Shown one piece after another: positions 16,555 through 24,874 of a DNA stretch of 64,000 nucleotides. A program made the translations under genes and the position numbers. Numbering within the stretch: the stretch's first letter is position 1; every line of letters starts with the position of its first letter. The stretch lies in the NCBI RefSeq assembly GCF_049994355.1, contig NZ_CP188257.1, positions 4,588,001 to 4,652,000 of the forward strand, in the 5' to 3' direction. The notes beneath the pieces were generated by a model. The model was not told the origin of the DNA. It saw only the letters and a program-made list of their open reading frames with translations, and ran no database searches. This stretch comes from Angustibacter sp049994355 (lineage in GTDB: Bacteria > Actinomycetota > Actinomycetes > Actinomycetales > Angustibacteraceae).

Positions 16555-18000
16555 ATGACAAGTCCGGACGCAACCGCTCAGATCGGCGTCACCGGCCTGG
16601 CCGTGATGGGACGCAACCTCGCTCGCAACCTGGCCCGGCACGGCTACGTGGTGGCACTGCACAACCGCACCCATGCGCGCACCGAGAGCCTGGTCGCCGA
16701 GCACGGCGACGACGGCACCTTCGTGCCCAGCGAGCACCTGGCGGACTTCGTGGCCAGCTTGCAGCGGCCGCGTGCGGTCATCGTGATGGTCAAGGCCGGC
16801 GACCCGACCGACGCGGTGGTCGACGAGCTCGTCCCGCTGCTCGACGAGGGCGACATCGTCATCGACTGCGGTAACGCGCACTTCGCCGACACCCGCCGTC
16901 GCGAGCGGGCGCTGGCCGAGCGCGGTCTGCACTTCGTCGGTGCCGGAGTCTCCGGCGGCGAGGAGGGCGCGCTGAACGGACCATCGATCATGCCCGGTGG
17001 CTCGGCGCAGTCTTACCGCACGCTCGGCCCGATCTTCGAGTCGATCGCCGCGAAGGTCGACGGCACGCCGTGCTGCGTACATGTCGGGCCGGACGGTGCC
17101 GGGCACTTCGTGAAGATGGTGCACAACGGCATCGAGTACGCCGACATGCAGCTCATCGCGGAGGCATACGACCTGTTGCGGGCCGGTCTCGGCGCCACCC
17201 CTGGCCAGCTGGCGGAGGTATTCCGCGAGTGGAACTCCGGCGATCTCGAGTCGTTCCTGATCGAGATCACGGCGGACGTCCTGGCGCACACCGACGCCGA
17301 GACCGGCGCGCCGTTCGTGGACGTCGTGCTGGACCAGGCCGAGCAGAAGGGCACCGGCCGCTGGACCGTCCAGGACGCGCTCGAGCTCGGCGTGCCGATC
17401 ACCGGCATCGCCGAAGCCACGTTCGCCCGCTCGTTGTCCGGTCATGCGGAGCAGCGATCCGCTGCGGCCCAGGCGTTCTCGACGCCGTCCGCCGAAGGCT
17501 TCGCCGGCGACCAGCAGGCGTTCACGGACGACGTCCGCCGAGCCCTGTACGCGAGCAAGGTCGTCGCCTACGCGCAGGGCTTCGACCACATCGCGGCCGG
17601 CAGCCAGCAGTACGACTGGGACGTCGACCGCGGCGCGATGGCCACGATCTGGCGCGGCGGCTGCATCATCCGGGCCAAGTTCCTGGACCGGATCCGCGAA
17701 GCGTACGACGAGGACCCGAACCTGCCCACGCTCCTGGTCGCCCCGTACTTCGCCGGTGCCGTCCAGGACGGTGTCGACAGCTGGCGCCGGGTGGTCGCGG
17801 CGGCCTCCCAGGCCGGCATTCCGACCCCTGCGTTCTCGTCGTCGCTGGCGTACTTCGACGCGCTGCGCCGTCCCCGACTGCCCGCCGCACTCATCCAGGG
17901 GCTGCGCGACAACTTCGGTGCGCACACCTACCGGCGCACCGACCGCGACGGCGCCTTCCACACGCTGTGGGCGCAGGACCTCAGCGAGAACGAGGTCTGA
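16555..18000 (+). CDS. gnd: 6-phosphogluconate dehydrogenase, decarboxylating
   Basis: A 481-residue enzyme that oxidises and decarboxylates 6-phosphogluconate to ribulose 5-phosphate in the pentose phosphate pathway, producing NADPH. It has the nucleotide-binding GVTGLAVMGRNLARN, the substrate loop VSGGEEGALNGPSIMPGG and the catalytic lysine in HFVKMVHNGIEY. ATG 16555 is chosen because a TAGCGT hexamer (16542-16547) ends seven bases before it and there is no ribosome site, so the message is probably leaderless. The gluconate kinase operon at 31 kb supplies the same substrate. Confidence 0.97.
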   Translation: MTSPDATAQIGVTGLAVMGRNLARNLARHGYVVALHNRTHARTESLVAEHGDDGTFVPSEHLADFVASLQRPRAVIVMVKAGDPTDAVVDELVPLLDEGDIVIDCGNAHFADTRRRERALAERGLHFVGAGVSGGEEGALNGPSIMPGGSAQSYRTLGPIFESIAAKVDGTPCCVHVGPDGAGHFVKMVHNGIEYADMQLIAEAYDLLRAGLGATPGQLAEVFREWNSGDLESFLIEITADVLAHTDAETGAPFVDVVLDQAEQKGTGRWTVQDALELGVPITGIAEATFARSLSGHAEQRSAAAQAFSTPSAEGFAGDQQAFTDDVRRALYASKVVAYAQGFDHIAAGSQQYDWDVDRGAMATIWRGGCIIRAKFLDRIREAYDEDPNLPTLLVAPYFAGAVQDGVDSWRRVVAAASQAGIPTPAFSSSLAYFDALRRPRLPAALIQGLRDNFGAHTYRRTDRDGAFHTLWAQDLSENEV

Positions 18001-18024
18001 CCCGGTCGGGCGTCAGGCTCGACG

Positions 18025-18324
18025 TCAGCACTTCTGCGAGCGCGCGACGTTGGTCGCGTGCGGCGACTCGTCGCCGTTCGCGGGCGTGTAGGTCACGGTG
18101 ATGCACTCGCCTGCGTGCAGGTCGCTCTCCTTGACCCCGTCGGCGCTGGTCGTGATGAAGCACGTGCCCTTCGTGTCGTCGTCCGCACCGACGCAGAACG
18201 CCGGGATGGTGCTCTGGATGCGAGCCGTCAGCGACTGCGTGCCATCGTCACCGGAGCACGCTGGCAGCACAGCTACCGCGGCCGCGCACAGGAGGGCCAA
18301 CAGACCGGCCCCATTGCTTCTCAT
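18025..18324 (-). CDS. Small putative lipoprotein
   Basis: A 99-residue protein with a typical lipoprotein signal (MRSNGAGLLALLCAAAVAVLPACSG; lipid Cys near 23). A short domain with cysteines near 44, 55, 74 and 99 follows, including GECITVTYTP, perhaps forming disulfides. I do not recognise the family. It could belong to a surface lipoprotein group such as septum-formation-like DUF4352 relatives, but this is a guess. It is convergent with gnd and divergent from the S9 peptidase. Confidence 0.6.
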   Translation of the reverse strand: MRSNGAGLLALLCAAAVAVLPACSGDDGTQSLTARIQSTIPAFCVGADDDTKGTCFITTSADGVKESDLHAGECITVTYTPANGDESPHATNVARSQKC

Positions 18325-18409
18325 GGCACCGTCTGTCGGACGACACCCGGCCGAGGTTGAGCCGGTGGGGCGCTGCCCACCCGAATGGAGGGCGTGGCAG
18401 GCTCGGGCC

Positions 18410-20218
18410 ATGACGCAGCTGCCTGACTGGGAGGCCCGGTTCCGCGCCCGCCGGGTAGGTATGCCCGACTTCGCCCGCGACGCCGAGGACCGGACCGTCG
18501 TCGCGGCCACCACGTCCGGCGGCACGATCGAGCTGCACTGGTGGTCGGTCGGGGACGACGAGCCCGCTCCGGCGACCGACCGGCCCGAGGGCACCGCGCA
18601 CGGCACGCTGGACCCCAGCGGTGACCACCTGTGGTGGTTCGACGACCGCAAGGGCGACGAGCGGGGGGTCTGGCGCCGCCAGCCGTACGGCTCAGCGCCC
18701 GGCCAGGCGACGGACGCGACCGGCCTGCCGGCGGCCTACAGTGCCGGGCTGGCGCTCGGCCGCGGGGTCGCTGTGGTGGCCAGCACGGACGAGGAGTACG
18801 GCGTCCGGGTGCACGCGATCGGCACCGACGGGTCGCCCCGGCTGCTGTACGAGCACGTCGAGGAGGCCTACGTCGGCGACCTGTCGCGGGACGAGTCGCT
18901 CGTCGTCCTGGCGCACAGCGAGCACGGCGACTCCCGGCACCCGGCGCTGCGGGTGCTCCGGGTCGCGGACGCCACCGTCGTGGCCGACCTGTGGGACGGT
19001 CCAGGCAAGGGTCTGGACGCCATCGCCTTCTCGCCGGTCGCCGGGGACCCGCGGCTGGTGGTGACGCACGAGCGGGACGGCGTCCCGGCGTTGCTGGTCT
19101 GGGACCCCACGACGGGCACTGAGCAGCGCGTCGACGTCGCCCTGCCCGGCGAGGTCGAGGACGCCGACTGGTGGCCGGACGCCCGCAGCGTGGTCGTCGC
19201 GATGTCCCATCAGGCCCGCACGACGCTGGCTCGGGTCGAGCTGGATTCGCTTGCCGTGCAGCGGTTCGGGCCGACCGCGGGGACGGTCCGGTCGATGGCG
19301 GTGCGGGCCGACGGCGAGGTCTGGGCGAGCTGGTCGTCAGCCGCGACGCCGACCAGCGTCCGGCGGCTCAACGTGGCCCGACAGGACGAGGGCGAGGTCG
19401 TGCTGGCCGCCCCAGGCCCGGCCGCGCCCGGGTCGGTCGCGGTGGAGGACGTGTGGGTCGACGGCGCGGGCGGCCGGGTGCACGCCTTGCTGCGACGGCC
19501 GGTCCCCTCCTTGGGTCCGCAGCCGGACGGTCCGTTGCCGCTGGTGGTCGAGGTGCACGGCGGCCCGACCCACCACGACGTGGACGCGTTCGGCCCCTAC
19601 CCGAGCGCCTGGGTGGACCACGGGTTCGCCGTGGTCCAGGTGAACTACCGCGGTTCCACCGGTTACGGGTCCGCCTGGCGCGATGCCTTGGAGGAGCGGG
19701 TCGGTCACGTCGAGCTCGAGGACGTGCTCGCCGTCCGGGACCACCTGGTGGCCACCGGGATCGCCGACCCGACCCGCGTCGTCCTGGCCGGGGCCTCGTG
19801 GGGTGGCTTCCTGACCCTGCTCGGGCTTGGCACCCAGCCCGGTTCCTGGGCACTTGGGCTGGCCGGGGTGCCGGTCGCCGACTACGTCGCCGCCTACGAG
19901 GACGAGATGGAGGGCCTGAAGGCCTTCGACCGTTCGCTGTTCGGTGGTTCGCCGGAGCAGGTCCCGCAGCGCTACGCCGACTCCAGCCCGATCAGCTACG
20001 TCGACGCGGTGGACGTGCCGGTGCTCGTGCTGGCCGGTGAGAACGACCCGCGCTGCCCGATCCGGCAGATCGAGAACTACCTCGTCAGGCTGGCCGAACG
20101 CGGTGTGCCGCACCAGGTCTACCGGTACGACGCGGGGCACGGCTCGATGGTGGACGACGAGCGGGTGCGGCAGATGCGGGTCGAGCTGGACTTCGCCCTC
20201 GAGCACCTGCAGGTATGA
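18410..20218 (+). CDS. S9 family prolyl oligopeptidase-type serine peptidase
   Basis: A 602-residue cytoplasmic peptidase with an N-terminal beta-propeller-like region (to about 345) and a C-terminal alpha/beta hydrolase domain. The triad is S463 (AGASWGGF), D546 (GENDPRCP) and H577 (DAGHGS), and the oxyanion region is NYRGSTGYG. Enzymes of this group cleave short peptides or acyl-peptides. ATG 18410 lies six bases after CAGGCT (18398-18403); the longer upstream frame is not supported. Confidence 0.93.
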   Translation: MTQLPDWEARFRARRVGMPDFARDAEDRTVVAATTSGGTIELHWWSVGDDEPAPATDRPEGTAHGTLDPSGDHLWWFDDRKGDERGVWRRQPYGSAPGQATDATGLPAAYSAGLALGRGVAVVASTDEEYGVRVHAIGTDGSPRLLYEHVEEAYVGDLSRDESLVVLAHSEHGDSRHPALRVLRVADATVVADLWDGPGKGLDAIAFSPVAGDPRLVVTHERDGVPALLVWDPTTGTEQRVDVALPGEVEDADWWPDARSVVVAMSHQARTTLARVELDSLAVQRFGPTAGTVRSMAVRADGEVWASWSSAATPTSVRRLNVARQDEGEVVLAAPGPAAPGSVAVEDVWVDGAGGRVHALLRRPVPSLGPQPDGPLPLVVEVHGGPTHHDVDAFGPYPSAWVDHGFAVVQVNYRGSTGYGSAWRDALEERVGHVELEDVLAVRDHLVATGIADPTRVVLAGASWGGFLTLLGLGTQPGSWALGLAGVPVADYVAAYEDEMEGLKAFDRSLFGGSPEQVPQRYADSSPISYVDAVDVPVLVLAGENDPRCPIRQIENYLVRLAERGVPHQVYRYDAGHGSMVDDERVRQMRVELDFALEHLQV

Positions 20219-20230
20219 GGTGAGCGAGCG

Positions 20231-21283
20231 ATGAGCACCGCGTCCGGCACCCCGCTGCTGATGGCCATCGACGGCAACAGCCTGCTGCACCGCGCGCACC
20301 ACGCCCACGAGCACAGCGGCCAGCGAGACCTTGGCGGTCGTCCCACCTGGGGGCTGCGCGGCATGGTGGCAGCGATCGGCGGCGCCGCAGCCCGGCTCGG
20401 CCCGGACGCGGTGATCGTCGGCTTCGACTGCGCGATCGCCTCGCGCCGCCGCGAGGAGTACCCGGAGTACAAGGCGGGGCGCGCAGAGAAGGCGGATGAG
20501 CTCGTCGACCAGCTCACCGGAGCCGCAGAGCTGTTGCGCGCGTGCGGTTTCGCCGTCGTCCAGCACGAAGGCTGGGAGGCGGACGACGTCCTGTCCTCCG
20601 CGGCCGCACTGGCCCGGGACCGCAGCTGGCGGTGCACCGTGGTCACCAGCGACCGGGACTCGTTCGCCTTGATCGACCAGACCACGTCTGTGCTGCGGAT
20701 CATCGCCGGCGGTGTGGACGCCTCGCCGCTGCTCACCCCCGCGCGGCTGCCGCTGCTGTGCGGGGTGCAGGCGGGACAGTACCGGGACTACGCGGCCATC
20801 CGCGGGGACGTGTCCGACAACCTGCCCGGTGTGAACGGGATCGGCGCCAAGACCGCGGCGAAGCTGCTGACCGCCTTCTGGAGCGTGGCCGACGTCTACG
20901 CGGCCCTCGACGGTGGACGGGTGGACGAGGTCGTGGCCGTCGTCGGTCCTGCGGCCGCCCGACGGCTGGTCGACCCGGTGGCGCGGACGAACGTTGCTCG
21001 CAACCTGCACCTGATGTCGATGCGCCAGGACCTGCCGATGCCGAGCCTGGAGGCGATGCGGGTGCCGATGGACCTGGTGCGGCTGCAAGCCGGGCTGCTC
21101 GAGCGGGACATCCGGCTCGGGCCGTCGTTGTGGGCCCTGACCGGCAGCCCGCCGCCCGGCCAGGACACCTGGGCCCGGATCGCCGAGCAGGAGGACCTGC
21201 CGGCGGCCCCCGCAGCCGAAGTGCCGGCTGCGCCGGTGCCCGTCGCCAGCGTCGCCGAGGACGACCAGCTCAGCCTCTTCTAA
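20231..21283 (+). CDS. 5'-3' exonuclease / flap nuclease with C-terminal clamp-binding motif
   Basis: A 350-residue stand-alone relative of the DNA polymerase I N-terminal nuclease. Metal-binding acidic clusters appear in AIDGNSLLHRA, GFDC, GWEADDVL and TSDRDSFAL, and the helix-3-turn-helix DNA-binding element is SDNLPGVNGIGAKTAAKLL. It should remove flaps or RNA primers during replication and repair. After an Ala/Pro-rich linker the protein ends in exactly QLSLF, which fits the bacterial beta sliding clamp-binding consensus QL(S/D)LF. The start is ATG 20231 with GAGG upstream, 12 bases after the peptidase stop. Confidence 0.93.
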   Translation: MSTASGTPLLMAIDGNSLLHRAHHAHEHSGQRDLGGRPTWGLRGMVAAIGGAAARLGPDAVIVGFDCAIASRRREEYPEYKAGRAEKADELVDQLTGAAELLRACGFAVVQHEGWEADDVLSSAAALARDRSWRCTVVTSDRDSFALIDQTTSVLRIIAGGVDASPLLTPARLPLLCGVQAGQYRDYAAIRGDVSDNLPGVNGIGAKTAAKLLTAFWSVADVYAALDGGRVDEVVAVVGPAAARRLVDPVARTNVARNLHLMSMRQDLPMPSLEAMRVPMDLVRLQAGLLERDIRLGPSLWALTGSPPPGQDTWARIAEQEDLPAAPAAEVPAAPVPVASVAEDDQLSLF

Positions 21284-21307
21284 CCGCGCCCCGCCGCCGC
21301 CCGTTTG

Positions 21308-21391
21308 TTGACCACGTTATGTGGGTGACGTGCCACCTCTCGAGGGTTGTGCGCCACGTTAGGCAGGCTTAGAACTACTTAACGTGGTCAA
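21308..21391. repeat. Intergenic palindrome E2 with three CCACGTTA words
   Basis: Two perfect 12-bp arms, TTGACCACGTTA (21308-21319) and TAACGTGGTCAA (21380-21391), enclose 60 bases. The word CCACGTTA occurs three times (near 21312, at 21354-21361, and inverted at 21380-21387). A small CCTC-TC-GAGG stem lies in the middle. It separates the convergent exonuclease and aspartokinase genes. Confidence 0.8.
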
Positions 21392-21412
21392 AATCGGCGG
21401 CCGGCGGAGGGG

Positions 21413-22684
21413 TCAGCGGCCGGTGCCGCCGTAGACCACGGCCTCGACCTCGGTGGCGTCCAGCCCGAACGCCGTGTGCACGGCGCGGACGGCGGAGTCG
21501 ACGTCGTCCGCGCGGGTGACCACCGAGATCCGAATCTCGGACGTCGAGATCATCTCGATGTTGACGCCGGCCTCGGCGAGCGCCTGGAAGAAGGTGGCTG
21601 AGACGCCGGGGTGGGTCCGCATGCCGGCGCCGACCAGCGACACCTTGCCGATCTGGTCGTCGTACTGCAGGGACCCGAAACCGACCTCGCCCTGGATGCC
21701 CTCGAGGGTCGACATCGCGATGACCCCGTCCGTCTTCGGCAGGGTGAACGAGACGTCGGTCAGCCCGGTGGCTGCGGCCGAGACGTTCTGCACGATCATG
21801 TCGATGTTGATCTCGGCGCGAGCCACGGCCTGGAAGATCGCGGCGGCCTTGCCGGGCTGGTCGGGCACGCCGACGACGGTGATCTTGGCCTCGCTGCGGT
21901 CGTGCGAGACGCCCGAGATGATCGCCTGCTCCATTTCCTGACCTTCCGTGTCCGTGTCGATGACCCAGGTGCCCTCGCGCTGGCTGAACGAGGAGCGAAC
22001 GTGCACCGGCATCCGGTAGCGCCGGGCGTACTCGACGCAGCGCAGGTGCAGCACCTTGGTGCCGCAGGCCGCCATCTCGAGCATCTCCTCGCTGGTGATC
22101 CTGGCGATCCGTCGCGCGTTCGGCACGATCCGCGGGTCGGCGGTGAACACGCCGTCCACGTCGGTGTAGATCTCGCAGACGTCCGCACCGAGGGCGGCCG
22201 CGAGCGCCACCGCGGTCGTGTCCGAGGCGCCACGTCCGAGGGTGGTGATCTCCTTGGTGTCCTGGCTGACGCCCTGGAAGCCGGCCACGATCGCGATGTG
22301 CCCCTCGTCGATGGCCTGCCGGATCCGGCCGGGGGTGATGTCGATGATCCGGGCCTTGCCGTGCGCGGAGTCGGTGATCACGCCGGCCTGGCTGCCGGTG
22401 TAGGAGCGGGCCTGGTGGCCGAGGTCGTGGATGGCCATCGCGACCAGCGCCATCGACATCCGCTCGCCCGCGGTGAGCAGCATGTCCAGCTCGCGGGCGG
22501 GGGGCAACGGCGAGACCTGCTGGGCGAGGTCGCGCAGGTCGTCCGTGGTGTCCCCCATCGCGGAGACCACCACGACGACCTGGTTGCCGGCCTGGGCGGT
22601 GTCCACGATGCGCCGGGCGACGCGCTTGATGCTCTCGGCGTCGGCGACGGACGAGCCCCCGTACTTCTGCACGACCAAGCCCAC
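21413..22684 (-). CDS. lysC: Aspartate kinase
   Basis: A 423-residue aspartokinase, the first step of the lysine, methionine, threonine and diaminopimelate pathways. It has the kinase motif VQKYGGSSV, the substrate loop TLGRGASDTTAVALA and two C-terminal ACT domains for feedback control. GTG 22684 has a good ribosome site (GGAGGGCACC). An internal ATG at 21934 (M251, EQAIISGVSHDRSEAK) with AGGAA upstream matches the beta-subunit start known from other actinobacterial aspartokinases, so alpha and beta chains are likely. The usual downstream asd gene is missing here. Confidence 0.97.
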   Translation of the reverse strand: MGLVVQKYGGSSVADAESIKRVARRIVDTAQAGNQVVVVVSAMGDTTDDLRDLAQQVSPLPPARELDMLLTAGERMSMALVAMAIHDLGHQARSYTGSQAGVITDSAHGKARIIDITPGRIRQAIDEGHIAIVAGFQGVSQDTKEITTLGRGASDTTAVALAAALGADVCEIYTDVDGVFTADPRIVPNARRIARITSEEMLEMAACGTKVLHLRCVEYARRYRMPVHVRSSFSQREGTWVIDTDTEGQEMEQAIISGVSHDRSEAKITVVGVPDQPGKAAAIFQAVARAEINIDMIVQNVSAAATGLTDVSFTLPKTDGVIAMSTLEGIQGEVGFGSLQYDDQIGKVSLVGAGMRTHPGVSATFFQALAEAGVNIEMISTSEIRISVVTRADDVDSAVRAVHTAFGLDATEVEAVVYGGTGR

Positions 22685-22838
22685 GGTGCCCTCCGAATCT
22701 GATGCGACGACTGCGCGGACGAGTCTATCGAGGGACGCGACGTGACTTCGGGGCGCCCGCACTGCGAGACCGCTGTCTCACCGGATGGCGTCGGCGCAGA
22801 TCTGTCCACTGTCGGCGGTGCCCGCTAGCGTCGCCGGC

Positions 22839-23237
22839 ATGACTCTTCGTCCCGCCGTCATCGAGCTCGTCGTCACCGACATGGCCGCCTCGGTCGCCTT
22901 CTACCGCCGGCTCGGACTCGAGCTGCCCGAGGACGCCGGATCCGCGCCGCACGTCGAGATCGACCTGGGCGGTCTGCGGCTGGCGCTCGACACGGTCGAG
23001 ACGATCAAGAGCTTCGACCCGGGCTGGACGCCGCCGTCCGGCGGTCACCGGGCGGCGCTGGCCTTCGAGTGCGACAGCCCGGCGGACGTCGACGTCAGCT
23101 ACCGCCGGCTCACCGACGCCGGCGCGGTCGGCCACCTGAAACCGTTCGACGCCTTCTGGGGCCAGCGCTACGCGACCGTGCACGATCCGGACGGCACGCC
23201 GATCGACCTGTTCGCCGCCCAGGCCACCAGCGGCTGA
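22839..23237 (+). CDS. VOC family protein (glyoxalase/dioxygenase fold)
   Basis: A 132-residue vicinal-oxygen-chelate protein with paired beta-alpha-beta-beta-beta modules: IELVVTDMAASVAFYRRLGLEL at the start and YATVHDPDGTPIDLFA at the end. The substrate is unknown. ATG 22839 lies seven bases after TAGCGT (22826-22831), so its mRNA is probably leaderless. It is divergent from lysC. Confidence 0.88.
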   Translation: MTLRPAVIELVVTDMAASVAFYRRLGLELPEDAGSAPHVEIDLGGLRLALDTVETIKSFDPGWTPPSGGHRAALAFECDSPADVDVSYRRLTDAGAVGHLKPFDAFWGQRYATVHDPDGTPIDLFAAQATSG

Positions 23238-23272
23238 GCCCAGCCTTGGACGGCCTGTGACCGCCGCGATCC

Positions 23273-23812
23273 CTACCGCTCGGACGAGCGACGCGCGCGA
23301 TAGGCCGCGACGGCGTTGCGGTTGCCGCAGGCGGTGCTGCAGAACCGTCGCGACCGGTTGCGCGAGAGGTCGAGGACGACGCCGCCGCACTCCTGGTCGG
23401 CGCACACGCCGAGCCGGGACAGCTCGTCGGCGCGGATCACGTCCACCATCGCCATCGCAGTCTCCACGGTGACCCGGGTGACCAGCGACGCCTGCGGCGG
23501 GACGGCGTGCACGTGCCAGTCGAAGGGGTCGTGACGCACCAGCTGGGGGACCGCCCGCGCATCGGCGAGCATCGCGTTGACCAGCTGCACTGCATCGTCC
23601 CGGTCCGCCGTCAGCACCCGGCGGAGCACCGGACGCAAGGCTCGCAAAGCGTCGAGCTCGGCCAGGTCACCGTCTCGCCGTCCGGTGTACGAGAACTCCT
23701 CGTACCACTCGTCCAGCTCCTCGACGGTGGTCATCGTGTCGGGCGACTCACCGGTGTTGACCAACACGACGGCAGCCTGCAGCGACGCTTCGGTGTCATG
23801 GGTGAAAAGCAC
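23273..23812 (-). CDS. CGNR zinc finger (ABATE domain) putative regulator
   Basis: A 179-residue protein with an N-terminal ABATE-type domain and a C-terminal CGNR zinc finger (CADQECGGVVLD, then RRFCSTACGNRNAVAAYRAR). The family is a group of putative DNA-binding transcription regulators or stress sensors. It begins with GTG at 23812, back to back with the EamA exporter gene with only 39 bases between the two starts, so it probably controls that exporter. Confidence 0.9.
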   Translation of the reverse strand: MLFTHDTEASLQAAVVLVNTGESPDTMTTVEELDEWYEEFSYTGRRDGDLAELDALRALRPVLRRVLTADRDDAVQLVNAMLADARAVPQLVRHDPFDWHVHAVPPQASLVTRVTVETAMAMVDVIRADELSRLGVCADQECGGVVLDLSRNRSRRFCSTACGNRNAVAAYRARRSSER

Positions 23813-23813
23813 G

Positions 23814-23851
23814 TTGACAGATTACACCCGCGAGCCCTAGCGTCATGATCT
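23814..23851 (+). promoter_or_regulatory. Promoter of the EamA transporter gene
   Basis: A perfect -35 TTGACA (23814-23819), an 18-bp spacer and TAGCGT as -10 (23838-23843). The ATG lies 8 bases beyond the -10, so transcription should begin at or beside the start codon. This is the clearest complete promoter in the window. Confidence 0.75.
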
Positions 23852-24874
23852 ATGGCCACCATTGCTCATGACATCGCGGGGACCGGGCCCGTCGCCCCAG
23901 CCGACCGGCTGGCCGCCGCGTCTGGCTCTCGGCTGGCGGCGGGTCTCGCCTTCGCGGTGGTGTCGGCCACGACCTTCGGCATGTCCGGGGCACTCGCCAC
24001 GGGATTGCTGGGCACCGGCTGGAGCGCCGGGGCCGTCGTCCTGGTCCGGGTCGGCATCGCCGCCCTGGTCGTCGCGCCGTTCGGCGCCCTGGCGCTGCGC
24101 GACCGCTGGCACCTGCTGCGCCGCAACGCCGGCCTGATCACGATGTACGGCGTCCTCGCGGTGGCCGGGTCGCAGTTCTGCTACTTCTCCGCCGTCGCCC
24201 GGATGCCGGTCGGGCCGGCGCTGCTCATCGAGTACACGGCGCCGGCCACCGTGGTGGTCTGGCTGTGGCTGCGCCACGGTCAGCGTCCCGGCCCGGTCAC
24301 CCTGATCGGGGCGGCTTTGGCCGCGGTCGGGCTGGTGCTGGTGCTCGACGTGCTGTCCGGTGCGCACCTGAACACCGCAGGCGTCCTCTGGGCGCTCGGC
24401 GCCATGATCGGTGCAGCGTCCTACTTCGTGATCTCGGCCGACACGAGCAACGGGCTGCCACCGCTCGCGCTGGCCGCCAGTGGGCTGGTGGTCGGCGCCG
24501 CCGTCCTCGGCCTCCTAGGTCTGGTCGGACTGCTGTCGATGGACACCTCGACCGCTTCGACCAGCTACTCGGGCCACGTGTTCGCGTGGTGGGTGCCGCT
24601 CGTCGTCCTCGGCCTGGTGACCGCCGCCGTCTCGTACACCACCGGCATCGCGGCGGGGCGCCGCCTCGGCTCGCGGTTGGCCTCGTTCGTCGCACTGCTC
24701 GAGGTGGTCGCCGGCGTCGGCTTCGCGTGGCTGCTGCTAAACCAGCTGCCGCGCAGCGTGCAGCTGCTCGGCGGCCTGCTGATCCTGGCCGGGGTGGTCG
24801 GCGTCAAGCTCGGTGAGCGGGACGCCGTCGCGGGTTCGAGCGCCGCGACGACGGCCCGCGCCACCTCACGGTGA
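23852..24874 (+). CDS. EamA/DMT-family transporter
   Basis: A 340-residue inner-membrane protein with ten predicted helices in two EamA repeats (FGMSGALATGLLG in the first, SYFVISADTS starting the second). Proteins of this drug/metabolite superfamily mostly export amino acids, metabolites or toxic compounds; the substrate here is not clear. The mRNA is likely leaderless. The 3' end overlaps the convergent phosphoesterase gene by 9 bases. Regulation by the divergent CGNR protein is likely. Confidence 0.92.
   Translation: MATIAHDIAGTGPVAPADRLAAASGSRLAAGLAFAVVSATTFGMSGALATGLLGTGWSAGAVVLVRVGIAALVVAPFGALALRDRWHLLRRNAGLITMYGVLAVAGSQFCYFSAVARMPVGPALLIEYTAPATVVVWLWLRHGQRPGPVTLIGAALAAVGLVLVLDVLSGAHLNTAGVLWALGAMIGAASYFVISADTSNGLPPLALAASGLVVGAAVLGLLGLVGLLSMDTSTASTSYSGHVFAWWVPLVVLGLVTAAVSYTTGIAAGRRLGSRLASFVALLEVVAGVGFAWLLLNQLPRSVQLLGGLLILAGVVGVKLGERDAVAGSSAATTARATSR

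Noticed and set aside
19337..21088. 583-residue minus-strand frame opposite the S9 peptidase and exonuclease
   Set aside because: His/Gln/Val-rich antisense composition typical of high-GC shadow frames.
22766..22780. GAGAC-CGCT-GTCTC hairpin between lysC and the VOC gene
   Set aside because: Short stem in a divergent promoter region; not distinguishable from chance at this GC content.
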